DNA of 64,000 nt from Streptomyces griseoviridis (GCF_005222485.1 NZ_CP029078.1:8309501-8373500), one strand, 5' to 3'. Shown: positions 8,080-18,054, counted from the stretch's first letter. The notes: generated by a model not told the origin, from the letters alone. Made by a program: numbers and translations.

Positions 8080-8742
8080 GTGGCGGGCAGGCTCAAGGCG
8101 CCGACCGGCCGGTACGGCGGCAAGTCCGCCGTCGAGCGCCAGGCCGAGCGGCGCAGACGCTTCCTGGCGGCGGCCCTCGACCTGTTCGGCGGCACCCCCG
8201 GCTTCCGCGGCACCACGGTCGCCGCCCTCAGCGAGACCGCGGGCCTCTCCACCCGCCAGTTCTACGAGGAGTTCCGCACCCTGGAGGACGTGCTCGCGGC
8301 CCTGCACCTCCAGGTCAACGACTGGGCGGAGCAAGCCGTCCTGAGCGCCTACGCCACCGTCGGACACCTGCCGCTCGACGAGCGGGTCACCGCCCTCTTC
8401 CGCGCCTACGCCGACTACGTCGGCGGCGATCCGCGCCGGATACGCATCACCTTCGTCGAGGTCATCGGCGTCAGCCCCGGCATCGAGGAGCAGCGGCTGA
8501 CCCGCCGCTCCCGCTGGGTCGACCTGATCTGCGCGGAGGCCGACGTGTCCGCCGCGCGCGGCGAGGCGGCCCCGCGCGACTACCGGGTCGCCGTGACCGC
8601 CTTCATCGGCGGCGTCAACGGACTGCTGCACGACTGGAACGCGGGCTGGGTGAACGCGACGCTCGACGAGGTCGTCGACGAACTGGTCGCCCAACTCCTG
8701 GGAATCCTGCGCCCGCGCGGCTGGCAACCACCGGACGGCTGA
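8080..8742 (+). CDS. TetR-family transcriptional regulator
   Basis: This 220-residue protein has a TetR N-terminal domain: an AERRRRFLAAALDLFGG first helix and the helix-turn-helix TTVAALSETAGLSTRQFYEEF at about 45-66. A helical ligand domain follows, with no family I can name. The GTG at 8080 is chosen because GGGAGG precedes it by 6 bases; an upstream extension to 7987 runs through the GH5 terminator. It converges on the GT1 glycosyltransferase gene with 17 bases between stops. Its target is not evident; no inverted repeat stands out upstream. Confidence 0.88.
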   Translation: MAGRLKAPTGRYGGKSAVERQAERRRRFLAAALDLFGGTPGFRGTTVAALSETAGLSTRQFYEEFRTLEDVLAALHLQVNDWAEQAVLSAYATVGHLPLDERVTALFRAYADYVGGDPRRIRITFVEVIGVSPGIEEQRLTRRSRWVDLICAEADVSAARGEAAPRDYRVAVTAFIGGVNGLLHDWNAGWVNATLDEVVDELVAQLLGILRPRGWQPPDG

Positions 8743-8759
8743 CCGGCCGCCCCGATGCC

Positions 8760-10025
8760 TCAGCCCGCGCGGGAGCCGGTGGACGGGCCGAGGCGCTCCA
8801 CCGCGCCCAGCACCGGGGCCACCCCGTCCTCCGCCCTGATCCGCGCGCCCAACTCCCGGGCCCGGCGGGCGAAGGCGGGGTCGCGGGTGGCGCGGACCAG
8901 CGCCAGGCGCAGCGACTCCTCGGTCAGCCGGCCGAGCGGCAGCGCGCCCGGCGCCACGCCGAGCCCGACCAGGCGCGACGCCCAGAACCCCTCGTCGAAC
9001 TGGATCGGCGCGGGCACCGCGGGAACCCCCGCCCGCAGACCCGCCGCGGTGGTGCCCGCGCCCGCGTGATGGACGACGGCCGCCATGCGCGGGAACAGCA
9101 GTGAGTGCGGGGCCTCGCCGATCGTCAGCATGTCGTCGCCGTCCGCCGAGAGACCGCTCCAGCCTCGCTGGAACACCCCGCGCAGCCCCGCCCGCCGCAG
9201 CGCCCGCACCACCGCAGCGCTCAGCAGGTCGGGCCGGGGCACGGTCGCGCTGCCCAGGCCGACGAAGACCGGCGGCGGCCCCGCGTCGAGGAACTCCTCC
9301 ACCTCCGCCGGCAGGTGGCGCTCGCCGTCATAGGGCCACCAGTAGCCGGTGACCTCGAGCCCCGGGCGCCAGTCCCGGGGGCGGGGCACCACGAGGCGGC
9401 TGAATCCGTGCAGTACCGGCGGCGCCGACCGCTCCCGGGCCCGCCGGCCGGCGAGGGCGCCGCGCCGGGGCAGCCCCAACTCCCTCCGCAGCGAGGGCAG
9501 GACGCCGGCGAAGACCTGTTCCACGGCGAGGGACATCGCCTGCCCCGCGACCCGGTTGCCGACCGCGCCCCAGGACCCCGCGCTCAGCATCGGCGGCGCG
9601 AACTCCCGTGTCGCGCTGAGGGGTTGCAGCGGGACGTCGAGGCACGGCAGCCCGAAACCCTCGGCGAGGGTGTGGCCGAGCGGACCCAGCGGCGCGGACA
9701 GCAGCAGCAGATCGCTCGACCGGGCCGCGGCCACCAGGTCGCCGGTCATCCGGTCGATCAGCGACCGGGCCAGCGCGGCCAGCCGCACCAGCTTGCCCGC
9801 GCCGGTGGTGCTGCGGTGCAGTCCGCGTCCGCGCGACGACTCCAGCTCCGCGCGCGGGTCGACCGGCAGCGGATGGAAGCGCACCCCGGAACCCGACACC
9901 AGCGGCTCGAAGGGGGCGTGCGTGACCAGGGTGACCTGGTGTCCGGCGCGGGCCAGCCCGTGCCCGAGTCCGGTGTAGGGGGCCACATCGCCCCGGGAGC
10001 CCGCCGTCATGATCGCTACCCGCAC
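8760..10025 (-). CDS. GT1-family glycosyltransferase (MGT / sterol-glucosyltransferase type)
   Basis: The 421-residue protein begins with the GT-B N-terminal strand and glycine loop VRVAIMTAGSRGDVAPYTGLG and ends with the nucleotide-sugar motif HHAGAGTTAAGLRAGVPAVP, plus DEGFWASRLVGLG near residue 365, matching the GT1/GT28 C-terminal signature of macrolide, sterol and rhamnolipid-type glycosyltransferases. I chose the GTG at 10025 because homologous proteins start at this strand; a further 49 codons upstream look like shadow. No signal peptide or transmembrane segment is visible. It stands alone on the minus strand; the acceptor is unknown, and self-resistance or lipid glycosylation are both plausible. 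Confidence 0.88.
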   Translation of the reverse strand: MRVAIMTAGSRGDVAPYTGLGHGLARAGHQVTLVTHAPFEPLVSGSGVRFHPLPVDPRAELESSRGRGLHRSTTGAGKLVRLAALARSLIDRMTGDLVAAARSSDLLLLSAPLGPLGHTLAEGFGLPCLDVPLQPLSATREFAPPMLSAGSWGAVGNRVAGQAMSLAVEQVFAGVLPSLRRELGLPRRGALAGRRARERSAPPVLHGFSRLVVPRPRDWRPGLEVTGYWWPYDGERHLPAEVEEFLDAGPPPVFVGLGSATVPRPDLLSAAVVRALRRAGLRGVFQRGWSGLSADGDDMLTIGEAPHSLLFPRMAAVVHHAGAGTTAAGLRAGVPAVPAPIQFDEGFWASRLVGLGVAPGALPLGRLTEESLRLALVRATRDPAFARRARELGARIRAEDGVAPVLGAVERLGPSTGSRAG

Positions 10026-10226
10026 GTCGGCCAGTATGCCGCCGGGACCCGGACGCGGGCGAGAACGACGCGTCCAGGGCGGCTGCTTCACGCCTGTCGC
10101 ACCCGTCGCTCCCGCGGAGGGCCCGCCCGCCGGCCCCCTCACCAACGTGGGCGGCTCTGCCCCGACGTCCACGGCGACACCACCGCGGGCGGCGGTCCGC
10201 CGCTGCCGTGGACCCGCGACCGGCAG

Positions 10227-10246
10227 AGCGGCCGGCGCCGGCCGCT
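10227..10246. terminator. 20-base perfect palindrome between convergent-style gene ends
   Basis: AGCGGCCGGC is followed directly by its reverse complement GCCGGCCGCT. It touches the last base of the stop codon of the small gene downstream of ctaD (minus strand) and so could act as that operon's terminator. The rest of the 220-base gap to the GT1 start shows nothing else I can name. Confidence 0.4.
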
Positions 10247-10584
10247 CAACCGGCCGCCACCAGCGACACCGCGGCCGTCAGCAGCGCGCAGCCCAGCAGG
10301 AACACGGCGAGCAGCCGGCCGCGCAGCACGCGGTACCGCTCCTCGTACTCCGCGCGCAGCTCACGGCCGCGGGCCTCGGTCCGCTGCCACGAGGAGCGGA
10401 CCAGCGCCAGGTACTCCGTCTCGAACCGCGCCTCCAGGTCGGCGCGTTGCGTCTCGGTCGGCCAGCCGAGCGAGTCGGCGAAACGGGCCGCCGCCGCGTG
10501 GCCGTCCCGCCGGGTCGCGGCGAGCAGCAGGTGTCCCTCGATGTCGTTGAGGAACGCCCCCAGGTCCACGGGGTGTTCGTCCAT
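10246..10584 (-). CDS. small tail-anchored protein downstream of ctaD
   Basis: The 112-residue protein has a soluble, charged, helical N-terminal part (1-85, rich in Arg and Glu) and one hydrophobic segment at the extreme C-terminus (about 90-110, LLAVFLLGCALLTAAVSLVAAG), so it is probably a tail-anchored membrane protein facing the cytoplasm. Its ATG lies 5 bases after the ctaD stop, so it is co-transcribed. I do not recognise a family. An accessory or assembly role for the oxidase is inferred only from the operon. Confidence 0.75.
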   Translation of the reverse strand: MDEHPVDLGAFLNDIEGHLLLAATRRDGHAAAARFADSLGWPTETQRADLEARFETEYLALVRSSWQRTEARGRELRAEYEERYRVLRGRLLAVFLLGCALLTAAVSLVAAG

Positions 10585-10589
10585 CGCCG

Positions 10590-12197
10590 TCACCGTGCCG
10601 TCAACTCCCTGACCGGGGAGTCCGGTTCGGCGTGGTGCAGGTCGAACGCCGGGGATTCGCTGCGGATCCGCGGCAGGGTGAGGAAGTTGTGGCGCGGCGG
10701 CGGGCAGGACGTCGCCCACTCCAGGGAGCGGCCGTAGCCCCACGGGTCGTCGGTCTCGACCGGCTTGCCGTACTTGGCCGTCTTCCACACGTTGTAGAGG
10801 AACGGCAGGATCGACAGACCGAGCAGGAAGGAGCTGATCGTCGAGACCGTGTTGAGCGTGGTCAGGCCCTCCACCGCCAGGTAGTCCGGGATCCGGCGCT
10901 GCATACCGTTCACGCCGAGCCAGTGCTGGACCAGGAAGGTGCCGTGGAAGCCGATGAACAGCGTCCAGAAGGTGATCTTGCCGAGCCGCTCGTCGAGCAT
11001 CTTGCCGGTGAACTTCGGCCACCAGAAGTGGAAGCCCGAGAACATCGCGAAGACGACCGTCCCGAACACCACGTAGTGGAAGTGCGCCACCACGAAGTAG
11101 GAGTCGGAGACGGCGAAGTCCAGCGGCGCGGACGCGAGGATCACCCCGGTGAGACCGCCGAACACGAACGTGATGAGGAAGCCGATGGCCCAGAGCATCG
11201 GCGTCTCGAAACTCAGCGAACCCTTCCAGAGCGTGCCGATCCAGTTGAAGAACTTCACCCCCGTGGGCACCGCGATGAGCAGGGTCATGAAGGAGAAGAA
11301 CGGCAGGAGGACACCGCCGGTGACGTACATGTGGTGCGCCCACACCGTCACGGACAGGCCCGCGATGGCGATGGTCGCGGCGATCAGACCCATGTAGCCG
11401 AACATCGGTTTGCGGGAGAAGACCGGGATGACCTCACTGATGATGCCGAAGAACGGCAGGGCGATGATGTACACCTCTGGATGCCCGAAGAACCAGAACA
11501 GGTGCTGCCAGAGCAACGCCCCGCCGTTCGCGGCGTCGAAGACGTGCGCGCCGAACTTGCGGTCCGCCTCCAGCGCGAAGAGGGCGGCGGCGAGCACCGG
11601 GAAGGCGAGCAGGACCAGCACCGCGGTCAGCAGCACGTTCCACACGAAGATCGGCATCCGGAACATCGTCATGCCGGGCGCGCGCATGCAGATGATCGTG
11701 GTGATGAAGTTGACCGAGCCGAGGATCGTACCGAAGCCGGAGAAGGCCAGACCCATGATCCACATATCCGCCCCGACGCCCGGCGAGCGGACCGCGTCGG
11801 AGAGCGGGCTGTAGGCGAACCAGCCGAAGTCGGCCGCGCCCTGCGGGGTGAGGAAGCCGCCCACCGCGATCAGCGAGCCGAACAGGTAGAGCCAGTACGC
11901 CAGCATGTTCAGCCGCGGGAACGCCACATCGGGCGCGCCGATCTGGAGCGGCATGATCCAGTTCGCGAACCCCGCGAACAGCGGCGTCGCGAACATCAGC
12001 AGCATGATCGTGCCGTGCATCGTGAACGCCTGGTTGAACTGCTCGTTCGACACGATCTGCAGCCCTGGACGGGCCAGCTCGGCGCGCATGACCAGCGCCA
12101 TCACCCCGCCGAGCAGGAAGAACGCGAACGACGTCGCCAGATACAGCGTGCCGATCGTCTTGTGGTCCGTGGTCGTCAGCCACTTGATGTTGCTCAT
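10590..12197 (-). CDS. ctaD: cytochrome c oxidase subunit I (isolated copy)
   Basis: The 535-residue protein is a complete heme-copper oxidase subunit I with 12 predicted membrane segments. Diagnostic stretches are present: [12 protein letters not shown] with a low-spin heme a ligand, [10 protein letters not shown] with the CuB-liganding His and cross-linked Tyr, [10 protein letters not shown] with the CuB His pair, and [11 protein letters not shown] with the heme a3 and second heme a ligands. It transfers electrons to oxygen and pumps protons in the cytoplasmic membrane. Subunits II and III are absent here; only a small tail-anchored gene follows 5 bases downstream. This suggests a second paralogue of the main respiratory ctaD. 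The ATG at 12197 gives the usual [16 protein letters not shown] start. Confidence 0.96.
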   Translation of the reverse strand: MSNIKWLTTTDHKTIGTLYLATSFAFFLLGGVMALVMRAELARPGLQIVSNEQFNQAFTMHGTIMLLMFATPLFAGFANWIMPLQIGAPDVAFPRLNMLAYWLYLFGSLIAVGGFLTPQGAADFGWFAYSPLSDAVRSPGVGADMWIMGLAFSGFGTILGSVNFITTIICMRAPGMTMFRMPIFVWNVLLTAVLVLLAFPVLAAALFALEADRKFGAHVFDAANGGALLWQHLFWFFGHPEVYIIALPFFGIISEVIPVFSRKPMFGYMGLIAATIAIAGLSVTVWAHHMYVTGGVLLPFFSFMTLLIAVPTGVKFFNWIGTLWKGSLSFETPMLWAIGFLITFVFGGLTGVILASAPLDFAVSDSYFVVAHFHYVVFGTVVFAMFSGFHFWWPKFTGKMLDERLGKITFWTLFIGFHGTFLVQHWLGVNGMQRRIPDYLAVEGLTTLNTVSTISSFLLGLSILPFLYNVWKTAKYGKPVETDDPWGYGRSLEWATSCPPPRHNFLTLPRIRSESPAFDLHHAEPDSPVRELTAR

Positions 12198-12204
12198 GCC
12201 CCGC

Positions 12205-12295
12205 CTGTGTCCGGTCGCGGCCCGCAGGTCACACTCGAAGGACGCGACGAGCATCACGGAGGAGGGTGTGACGATCCGGCCGGTGCCGGACACAG
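12205..12295. promoter_or_regulatory. concentric inverted repeats in the ctaD / sigma-factor divergent promoter
   Basis: Outer arms CTGTGTCCGG (12205-12214) and CCGGACACAG (12286-12295) and inner arms GTCACAC (12228-12234) and GTGTGAC (12266-12272) are perfect inverted repeats with the same centre, base 12250. They fill the 105-base intergenic region between two divergent starts, so they could be one operator controlling both, or form a large hairpin in the leader. Confidence 0.55.
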
Positions 12296-12302
12296 ACGGA
12301 AC

Positions 12303-12842
12303 ATGAGCAACGACGAGATCTTCGCCGCTGCCTATCGCGAGCACTACTGGGCGGTCAGCCGCTATGTCGCGCGGCGACTGGACGGGCGTACCAGCGAGGT
12401 GGAGGAAGTGGTGGCGGAGGTGTTCACGGTCGCCTGGCGGCGCCGCGGCGACCTGCCGGGGGCGCCGCTGCCCTGGCTGTACGGGGTGGCCCGCAACTGC
12501 CTCGCGAACGCGATACGCGGCCACGGACGCAGGCGCCGTCTGCTGGACCGGCTGGGCAACGACGAGGCGGCGCACGGCAGGCAGGTCGTCGAGAGCCCCG
12601 ACACCGAACCGCCGGGCGCCTGGGTGCACGACGCGCTCGACCGCCTCTCCGAGGGCGACCGCGAGGTGCTGCGCCTCACGGCGTGGGAGCAACTGGACGT
12701 CGAGGAGGTCGCCGTCGCGCTCGGCTGCGGACAGCGGGCCGCCGCGATGCGGCTGCACCGCGCCCGCCGCCGCCTCAGAGCGGAGATCGACCGCGTCCAC
12801 CCGCCCGCGGCGACCCTCACCAAGGAGCACGGCCATGGCTGA
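12303..12842 (+). CDS. ECF-type RNA polymerase sigma factor
   Basis: The 179-residue protein has the two-domain ECF layout. Region 2 is [22 protein letters not shown] through [14 protein letters not shown] and [15 protein letters not shown] (about 5-75). Region 4 is [49 protein letters not shown] (about 114-163). There is no extra C-terminal domain. The ATG at 12303 has a GACGGA ribosome binding site. Its last 8 bases overlap the start of the next gene, a membrane protein typical of ECF partners, so the pair is translationally coupled. Transcribed divergently from ctaD, it may set expression of the oxidase pair, which is inference. Confidence 0.92.
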   Translation: MSNDEIFAAAYREHYWAVSRYVARRLDGRTSEVEEVVAEVFTVAWRRRGDLPGAPLPWLYGVARNCLANAIRGHGRRRRLLDRLGNDEAAHGRQVVESPDTEPPGAWVHDALDRLSEGDREVLRLTAWEQLDVEEVAVALGCGQRAAAMRLHRARRRLRAEIDRVHPPAATLTKEHGHG

Positions 12843-13854
12843 CGAACTGGAGATCCTGCGCCGGGCCGACCCGGTACCGCCCGACGGCCCCCGCTACGCC
12901 GACGGCCCCCTCGACCCGCGCGCCGAACACCGGCTGCACCTGCTCCTGCGCGAACCCCCCGCCCGCCGCCTCCGCCTGCCCGCGAAGAGCGCCCGGCGGC
13001 CGTCGACCGCGGGCCGTCGCGGCCCCCGGCTGCTGTGGAGCGCCGTCGCCCTCACCGTCGTCGTCGCGACCGCGCTGGCCCTGCTCCTCGGCGGGCCGAG
13101 CGCCACCCCCGCCATCGCCGCGCCGCGCCCGCTGGTCGTCAGGACCGACACCACCCCGGTCGGCCTCGCCGTGCTCGCCGCCCGCGCCGAGAACGCCGCC
13201 GACGGCGGGCCCACCCTGCGCAAGGGCACCCACGTGCAGACCTGGAGCCTCGGCATGAGCGACGACAAGCCGCCCATCACGCTCCCGCTGGAACGGATCG
13301 TCCGCTGGAAGGCCGACGCGCGCCACACCGAACTGGTGGTCGCCACCGACCCGCGCCACGCCGGCCGCCCCGTCCTCACCGACGAGAACGGCTCGCCGCG
13401 GCTCGTCGACGACGGCGAGGTCCTGGTCCGCAGGACCTATCCGCCGAGCTGGAGCGACGCCCCGCCCGAGGCGCCCCCGCCGCACGACCGCGCCGGACTG
13501 CTCGCCTATCTCACCGAGGCCGCCCACGAGCAGGGACCGCTGGACACACCCCGGCTCCTCGACGCCGTGGGGCTCCTCCTCGACAACTGGACGCTCGGCG
13601 CCCGCGAGTCGGCCGCGGTCGCCGGCCTGCTCTCCGAGGCGCGCGGGCTGCGCCCGGTGGGCCGGGTCACCGACCGGCTCGGCCGCGCGGGGCAGGCCTA
13701 CGTGTACGACGGCACCACCGGGGTGCGGCGGATGCTCATCATGTCGGCCGACGACGGCGCCGTCCTCGGCATGGAGACCACGTACACCGCGCCGCAGCCC
13801 GAGTACGGGGTGCGGACCGGCGACGTCATGGAGTACAGCGCCTGGATGCGCTGA
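12835..13854 (+). CDS. membrane-anchored CU044_5270-like protein, putative sigma-factor partner
   Basis: The 339-residue protein has a cytoplasmic N-terminal part (1-65), one transmembrane segment (about 66-87) and a roughly 250-residue extracytoplasmic domain with a [20 protein letters not shown] start and a [26 protein letters not shown] end. This is the layout of the CU044_5270 family, very often encoded right after ECF sigma factors in actinomycetes. It overlaps the sigma gene by 8 bases and has AAGGAG before its ATG. I infer an anti-sigma or signal-sensing function; no zinc-finger anti-sigma motif is visible, so the inhibition mechanism is open. Confidence 0.85.
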   Translation: MADELEILRRADPVPPDGPRYADGPLDPRAEHRLHLLLREPPARRLRLPAKSARRPSTAGRRGPRLLWSAVALTVVVATALALLLGGPSATPAIAAPRPLVVRTDTTPVGLAVLAARAENAADGGPTLRKGTHVQTWSLGMSDDKPPITLPLERIVRWKADARHTELVVATDPRHAGRPVLTDENGSPRLVDDGEVLVRRTYPPSWSDAPPEAPPPHDRAGLLAYLTEAAHEQGPLDTPRLLDAVGLLLDNWTLGARESAAVAGLLSEARGLRPVGRVTDRLGRAGQAYVYDGTTGVRRMLIMSADDGAVLGMETTYTAPQPEYGVRTGDVMEYSAWMR

Positions 13855-13873
13855 CCCGCGGAGCGGAGCGGGC

Positions 13874-14101
13874 TCACCGGCGCCACGGCCGGCGGGCCCG
13901 GCAGGGCGCCGGCGCCGCGCCCGGCCGGTGGGCGCGGGCCGCGCCGAGCGCCCTGCGCAGCAGCGCCGTCGACACCAGTCGGCCCGCGGCGGCGGCCAGG
14001 ACCGGCCGCCGCCGCCGGCCGACACTCGTGCGCGCCGAGAACGACCAGGTCAGCCGGGTCGACACCTGGACGCGCCCGATCCTTCTCGTCAGCCGGCCCA
14101 T
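13874..14101 (-). CDS. possible small basic protein, with a 14-codon coupled ORF upstream
   Basis: The region 13855-14276 has no clear gene. The best candidate is a 75-residue minus-strand frame (GRVQVSTRLTWSFSARTSVG near the start, then Ala/Arg-rich). Its ATG at 14101 lies inside a 14-codon ORF (14133 to 14089) that itself has a strong GGAGG site 8 bases before its ATG, so the small ORF could be a coupled leader, or the two could be one frameshifted gene. The Arg/Ala-rich composition is close to shadow frames, so this may not be a gene. Confidence 0.3.
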   Translation of the reverse strand: MGRLTRRIGRVQVSTRLTWSFSARTSVGRRRRPVLAAAAGRLVSTALLRRALGAARAHRPGAAPAPCRARRPWRR

Positions 14102-14276
14102 GACACGGCCCGCCCGTTCACGGCGATGGTCATCCGGTCCGCCTCCTTCGACAGGCTCACCTCCGAGGCTCCTCCGGGCCGCCGCGACCGGCAAGTGCGG
14201 GCCCGGCGCTCCGCCTGACGAGTGAGCGGCGGCCGGTGGCCGTGACCGGCGGGCGCGGTACGCCGTTGCTGAAGAC

Positions 14277-14570
14277 ATGATCTCAACACGTCGTATCGTC
14301 GCCGCCGTTGGCCTCGCCGCCGGGCTCACCGCGCTCGCCGCTCCGCTCGCGAACGCCGCCGAGCCGGCCGCCCAGGACTCCGGCAAGATCAACCCGATCG
14401 CGATGCTTGACTCGCTGACCACCAGCGAGATCCCCGCCGAGCACCAGGCGCTGCTGCCCCGGCCCTCGGCCCAGCTCAAGCAGCTCAACGGGCTCAACGA
14501 CCTGAGCCAGCTGCACCAGATCACCGACATGGCCGCGCCCGTCACCGGACTGGTCGGAGCCTTCGAGTAG
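14277..14570 (+). CDS. small secreted protein
   Basis: The 97-residue product has a clear Sec signal peptide (STRRIVAAVGLAAGLTALAA, cleavage after LANA near residue 24). The mature part of about 73 residues has the pattern SQLHQITDMAAPVTGLVGAFE at the end, with no cysteines and no membrane segment. Similar short secreted proteins of unknown function occur in streptomycetes. A perfect 12-bp hairpin follows 19 bases after the stop, supporting an independent transcript. Confidence 0.82.
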   Translation: MISTRRIVAAVGLAAGLTALAAPLANAAEPAAQDSGKINPIAMLDSLTTSEIPAEHQALLPRPSAQLKQLNGLNDLSQLHQITDMAAPVTGLVGAFE

Positions 14571-14589
14571 CCACGGACCCGCACCACAC

Positions 14590-14624
14590 CGAGGGCCGCC
14601 CCGCGCACCGCCGGGCGGCCCTCG
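14590..14624 (+). terminator. strong stem-loop terminator
   Basis: CGAGGGCCGCCC (14590-14601) and GGGCGGCCCTCG (14613-14624) form a perfect 12-bp stem with an 11-base loop after the small secreted protein gene. Confidence 0.75.
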
Positions 14625-14692
14625 GCATGACCCGGGCCTGCGCGCGGCGCGTTCCCGGAGAGCGCGCGTGAAGCGGATTTCACCGCACGAAC

Positions 14693-14760
14693 GGGAGTGC
14701 GGGGGACCTCGGGAGGGCGGGGGACCTCGGGAGTGCGGGGACCTCGGGAGTGTGGCGGGA
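14693..14760. repeat. 18-bp imperfect tandem repeat
   Basis: Three and a half copies of a GGGAGTGCGGGGGACCTC-like unit run from 14693 to about 14760 in the gap between the secreted protein terminator and the ABC transporter end. The one-base slips between copies argue against coding. Confidence 0.6.
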
Positions 14761-14829
14761 TGCGCACCGCGCCCGTCCGGCGGTCAGCGCCTCCCCGGCA
14801 CACCCACCACCCCTTCCGCCGAAGGGAGT

Positions 14830-16584
14830 TCAGCCCGCCGTCGCCAGGAACTGGGTGGCCGCCAGCTCCGCGTAGAGCGGGTCGGCGGCCACGAGTTCGT
14901 GGTGGGTGCCCACCGCGCGGACCCGGCCCGCGTCCATCACCACGATCCGGTCCGCCGCCGTCACCGTCGACAGCCGGTGCGCGACGACCAGCACCGTTGT
15001 CTCCCGCGCCACCTCCGCGACGGTGTCCCGCAGCGCCGCCTCGTTCACCGCGTCCAACTGCGAGGTCGCCTCGTCGAGCAGCAGCAGCCGGGGCCGGCGC
15101 AGCAGGGCCCGCGCGATCGCCACCCGCTGCCGCTCACCGCCCGACAGCTTGGTGCCCCGGTGCCCCACCAGGGTGTCGAGTCCCTGCGGAAGGCGGGCCA
15201 CCACCCCGTCGAGCCTGGTCGTGCGCACCACCCGGTCCAGCGCCTCCCCGCCCGCCTCCGGGTGACCGAGCAGCAGGTTGTCCCGCAGCGACCCGGACAG
15301 CACGGGCGCGTCCTGCTCGACGTACCCGATCGCCGACCTCAGCCGGGTCAACTCCCACTCCCCGAGCGGCCGTCCGTCGAGCGTGACGGTCCCCGACTCG
15401 GGGTCGTAGAACCGCTCGATGAGCGAGAACACGGTGGTCTTGCCCGCGCCCGACGGGCCGACGAACGCCGTCATGCCCCGGGCGGGCACCGCGAACGTCA
15501 CCCCGTGGTGGACGTACGGCAGGTCGTCGGCGTAGCGGAAGCGGACGTCGTCGAAGGCGACGGCGGCCGGTTCGGCACCCGCACCGGGCAACGGCGCGGG
15601 CGGGGACGGCGGTTCGGCGGGCAGGGCCAGCGCCTCCTGGATCCGGGCGAGCGCGGCGGAGCCCGTCTGGTACTGCGTGACCGCACCGACCACCTGCTGG
15701 ATCGGCGCCATCAGATAGAACACGTACAGCAGGAACGCGACCAGCGTGCCGATGTCGATCGCCCCGGTCGCCACCCGCGCCCCGCCCACCGCGAGCACCG
15801 TGATGAACGCGACCTGCATCGCGAGCCCCGCCGTGTTGCCCGCGGCGGCGGCCCACTTGGCGGCGCGCACGCTCTGCCGCCAGGACTCCTCGGCGGCGGC
15901 GTGCAGGGTCCGCTCCTCGCGGTCCTCGGCGCCGGACGCCTTGACCGTGCGCAGCGCGCCCAGGACCCGTTCCAGCGAGGCGCCCATCACCCCCACCGCG
16001 TCCTGCGCCCGCCGGCTCGCCCGGTTGATGTGCGGCACGATCGCGCCCAGCACCACGCCCGCGCCCACCACCACGGCGAGCGTGACGCCCAGCAGCACCG
16101 GGTCGACGAACCCCATCATCACGACGGTCGCCAGCAGCGTCAGACCGCCGGTGCCGAAACCCACCAGCGAGTCGGTGGTGACCTCGCGCAGCAGGGTGGT
16201 GTCCGAGGTGATCCGCGCCATCAGGTCGCCGGGCTCGCTGCGGTCCACGGCGGTGATCCGCAGCCGCAGCAGATACGACGACAGGGTCCGCCGCGCGCCC
16301 AGCACCACCGACTCGGCGGTGCGCCGCAGCACGTACGAACCCAGGCCGCCGAGCACCGCGTTGGCGACCACGAGCGCCGACATCGCCAGCAGCGCGCCGG
16401 TGATGGCGCGGTCCCGCGACAGGTCGTCGATCAGCCCCTTCGCCACCAGCGGCAGCAGCAGCGCCGCGCCGCCGGTGAGCAGCGAGAGGAACCCGCCCGC
16501 GGCCAACGCCCAGCGGTGCGGGCGCACATGGCTCAGCAGGAGGCGCCAGGCGGGCGGTGCGGGCGTGACGTCTGCGGGGCTCAC
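14830..16584 (-). CDS. ABC exporter, fused transmembrane and ATPase domains
   Basis: The 584-residue protein is a half-transporter: six membrane segments (about 25-310) followed by an ATPase domain with Walker [10 protein letters not shown] (376-384), Q-loop EQD, signature LSGGERQ (485-491), Walker B LLLLDE (505-510 region) and the switch His in VVAHRLS. It works as a dimer in the cytoplasmic membrane to export a substrate, as in MsbA-like multidrug or lipid exporters. The GTG at 16584 has GAGGAG upstream. It is a single gene, so it would have to homodimerise; nothing nearby indicates the cargo. Confidence 0.92.
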   Translation of the reverse strand: MSPADVTPAPPAWRLLLSHVRPHRWALAAGGFLSLLTGGAALLLPLVAKGLIDDLSRDRAITGALLAMSALVVANAVLGGLGSYVLRRTAESVVLGARRTLSSYLLRLRITAVDRSEPGDLMARITSDTTLLREVTTDSLVGFGTGGLTLLATVVMMGFVDPVLLGVTLAVVVGAGVVLGAIVPHINRASRRAQDAVGVMGASLERVLGALRTVKASGAEDREERTLHAAAEESWRQSVRAAKWAAAAGNTAGLAMQVAFITVLAVGGARVATGAIDIGTLVAFLLYVFYLMAPIQQVVGAVTQYQTGSAALARIQEALALPAEPPSPPAPLPGAGAEPAAVAFDDVRFRYADDLPYVHHGVTFAVPARGMTAFVGPSGAGKTTVFSLIERFYDPESGTVTLDGRPLGEWELTRLRSAIGYVEQDAPVLSGSLRDNLLLGHPEAGGEALDRVVRTTRLDGVVARLPQGLDTLVGHRGTKLSGGERQRVAIARALLRRPRLLLLDEATSQLDAVNEAALRDTVAEVARETTVLVVAHRLSTVTAADRIVVMDAGRVRAVGTHHELVAADPLYAELAATQFLATAG

Positions 16585-16660
16585 GGCGCTCCTCGGGGTC
16601 GGCGGAGCCCAAGGCTACGTCCGGCCCGCACGGCACCCGGCGCCAGGGCCGGGTGCCCGC

Positions 16661-16754
16661 GGACGGCGGACGGCGGACGGCGGACGGCGGACGAGGTCGG
16701 GGCGCGGGCGGCGGGCGAGGACGTGAGGCGGGCGAGGACGTGAGGCGGGCGAGG
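16661..16754. repeat. two GC-rich tandem repeats upstream of the formaldehyde dehydrogenase
   Basis: GGACGGC is repeated four and a half times at 16661-16693, and a 17-bp unit GCGGGCGAGGACGTGAG is repeated twice with a partial third copy at 16711-16754. They fill part of the 384-base divergent gap between the ABC exporter and the dehydrogenase. The rest of the gap holds a TAGGGT -10-like box at 16924-16929 that could start the dehydrogenase transcript. Confidence 0.7.
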
Positions 16755-16968
16755 GCGAGGGCGGGCGGCGGGCGGGCTTCCTGCGTGATCGGCGCGCCCC
16801 GGAGGTCCCCGGTCGTCCGAGTGGCCCGGCCCCGGAGCCGGGGAATGGGGGCGCTCGACCGGATCGTGCCTGCTCCCGGCGTCGGCACAGCTCGGGTGAC
16901 GTCCGTGACCGGCCCGTCTCGCGTAGGGTCGGGGGAGGAGCACCGGCCGAGGGAAAGGGTTCAACACG

Positions 16969-18054
16969 ATGGCGCAGGAAGTACGCGGCGTGATCGCACC
17001 GGGCAAGGACGAGCCGGTGCGGGTGGAGACGATCGTCGTGCCCGATCCCGGGCCCGGCGAGGCGGTCGTCAAGATCCAGGCGTGCGGGGTCTGCCACACC
17101 GACCTGCACTACAAGCAGGGCGGCATCAACGACGAGTTCCCCTTCCTGCTCGGCCATGAGGCCGCCGGCGTCGTCGAGTCCGTCGGCGCGGGCGTCACCG
17201 ACGTCGCGCCCGGCGACTTCGTGATCCTCAACTGGCGTGCCGTGTGCGGCAACTGCCGGGCCTGTCTGCGCGGCCGCCCCTGGTACTGCTTCAACACGCA
17301 CAACGCCCAGCAGAAGATGACCCTCACCGACGGCACCGAACTCTCCCCGGCGCTCGGCATCGGCGCCTTCGCCGAGAAGACCCTGGTCGCCGCGGGACAG
17401 TGCACCAAGGTCGACCCGTCGGTCGCCCCGCAGGTCGCGGGACTCCTCGGCTGCGGTGTGATGGCCGGCATCGGCGCCGCCATCAACACCGGCAACGTCG
17501 GCCGCGGTGACACCGTCGCCGTCATCGGCTGCGGCGGCGTCGGCGACGCGGCCATCGCCGGCGCGAGCCTCGCGGGCGCCGCGAAGGTCATCGCCGTCGA
17601 CATCGACGACCGCAAGCTGGAGACCGCCCGCTCCATGGGCGCCACCCACACCGTCAACTCCCGCTCCACCGACCCGGTCGACGCCATCAGGGAACTCACC
17701 GGCGGCTTCGGCGCCGACGTCGTCATCGAGGCCGTCGGCCGCCCGGAGACCTACCGGCAGGCCTTCTACGCCCGCGACCTCGCCGGGACCGTCGTCCTGG
17801 TCGGCGTGCCCACCCCGGAGATGAAGCTGGAACTGCCGCTCCTCGACGTCTTCGGCCGCGGCGGCTCCCTCAAGTCCTCCTGGTACGGCGACTGCCTGCC
17901 CTCCCGCGACTTCCCGATGCTGATCGACCTCCACCTCCAGGGCCGCCTCGACCTCGGCGCGTTCGTGACGGAGACCATCGAACTCACCGACGTCGAGAAG
18001 GCGTTCGAGCGGATGCACCACGGTGACGTGCTGCGCTCGGTGGTGGTCCTCTGA
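16969..18054 (+). CDS. S-(hydroxymethyl)mycothiol dehydrogenase (formaldehyde detoxification)
   Basis: The 361 residues form a zinc-dependent medium-chain alcohol dehydrogenase: catalytic zinc ligands Cys42 in GVCHTD and His63-Glu64 in LGHE, four structural zinc cysteines at 93, 96, 99 and 107, and the NAD-binding GCGGVGDAA loop near 184. Motifs such as [12 protein letters not shown] and [14 protein letters not shown] are characteristic of the mycothiol-dependent formaldehyde dehydrogenase of actinomycetes, which oxidises the formaldehyde-mycothiol adduct. The ATG has a GAAAGGG site. Its TGA overlaps the ATG of the metallo-hydrolase by one base (TGATG), so the two work as a coupled detoxification unit. 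Confidence 0.94.
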   Translation: MAQEVRGVIAPGKDEPVRVETIVVPDPGPGEAVVKIQACGVCHTDLHYKQGGINDEFPFLLGHEAAGVVESVGAGVTDVAPGDFVILNWRAVCGNCRACLRGRPWYCFNTHNAQQKMTLTDGTELSPALGIGAFAEKTLVAAGQCTKVDPSVAPQVAGLLGCGVMAGIGAAINTGNVGRGDTVAVIGCGGVGDAAIAGASLAGAAKVIAVDIDDRKLETARSMGATHTVNSRSTDPVDAIRELTGGFGADVVIEAVGRPETYRQAFYARDLAGTVVLVGVPTPEMKLELPLLDVFGRGGSLKSSWYGDCLPSRDFPMLIDLHLQGRLDLGAFVTETIELTDVEKAFERMHHGDVLRSVVVL

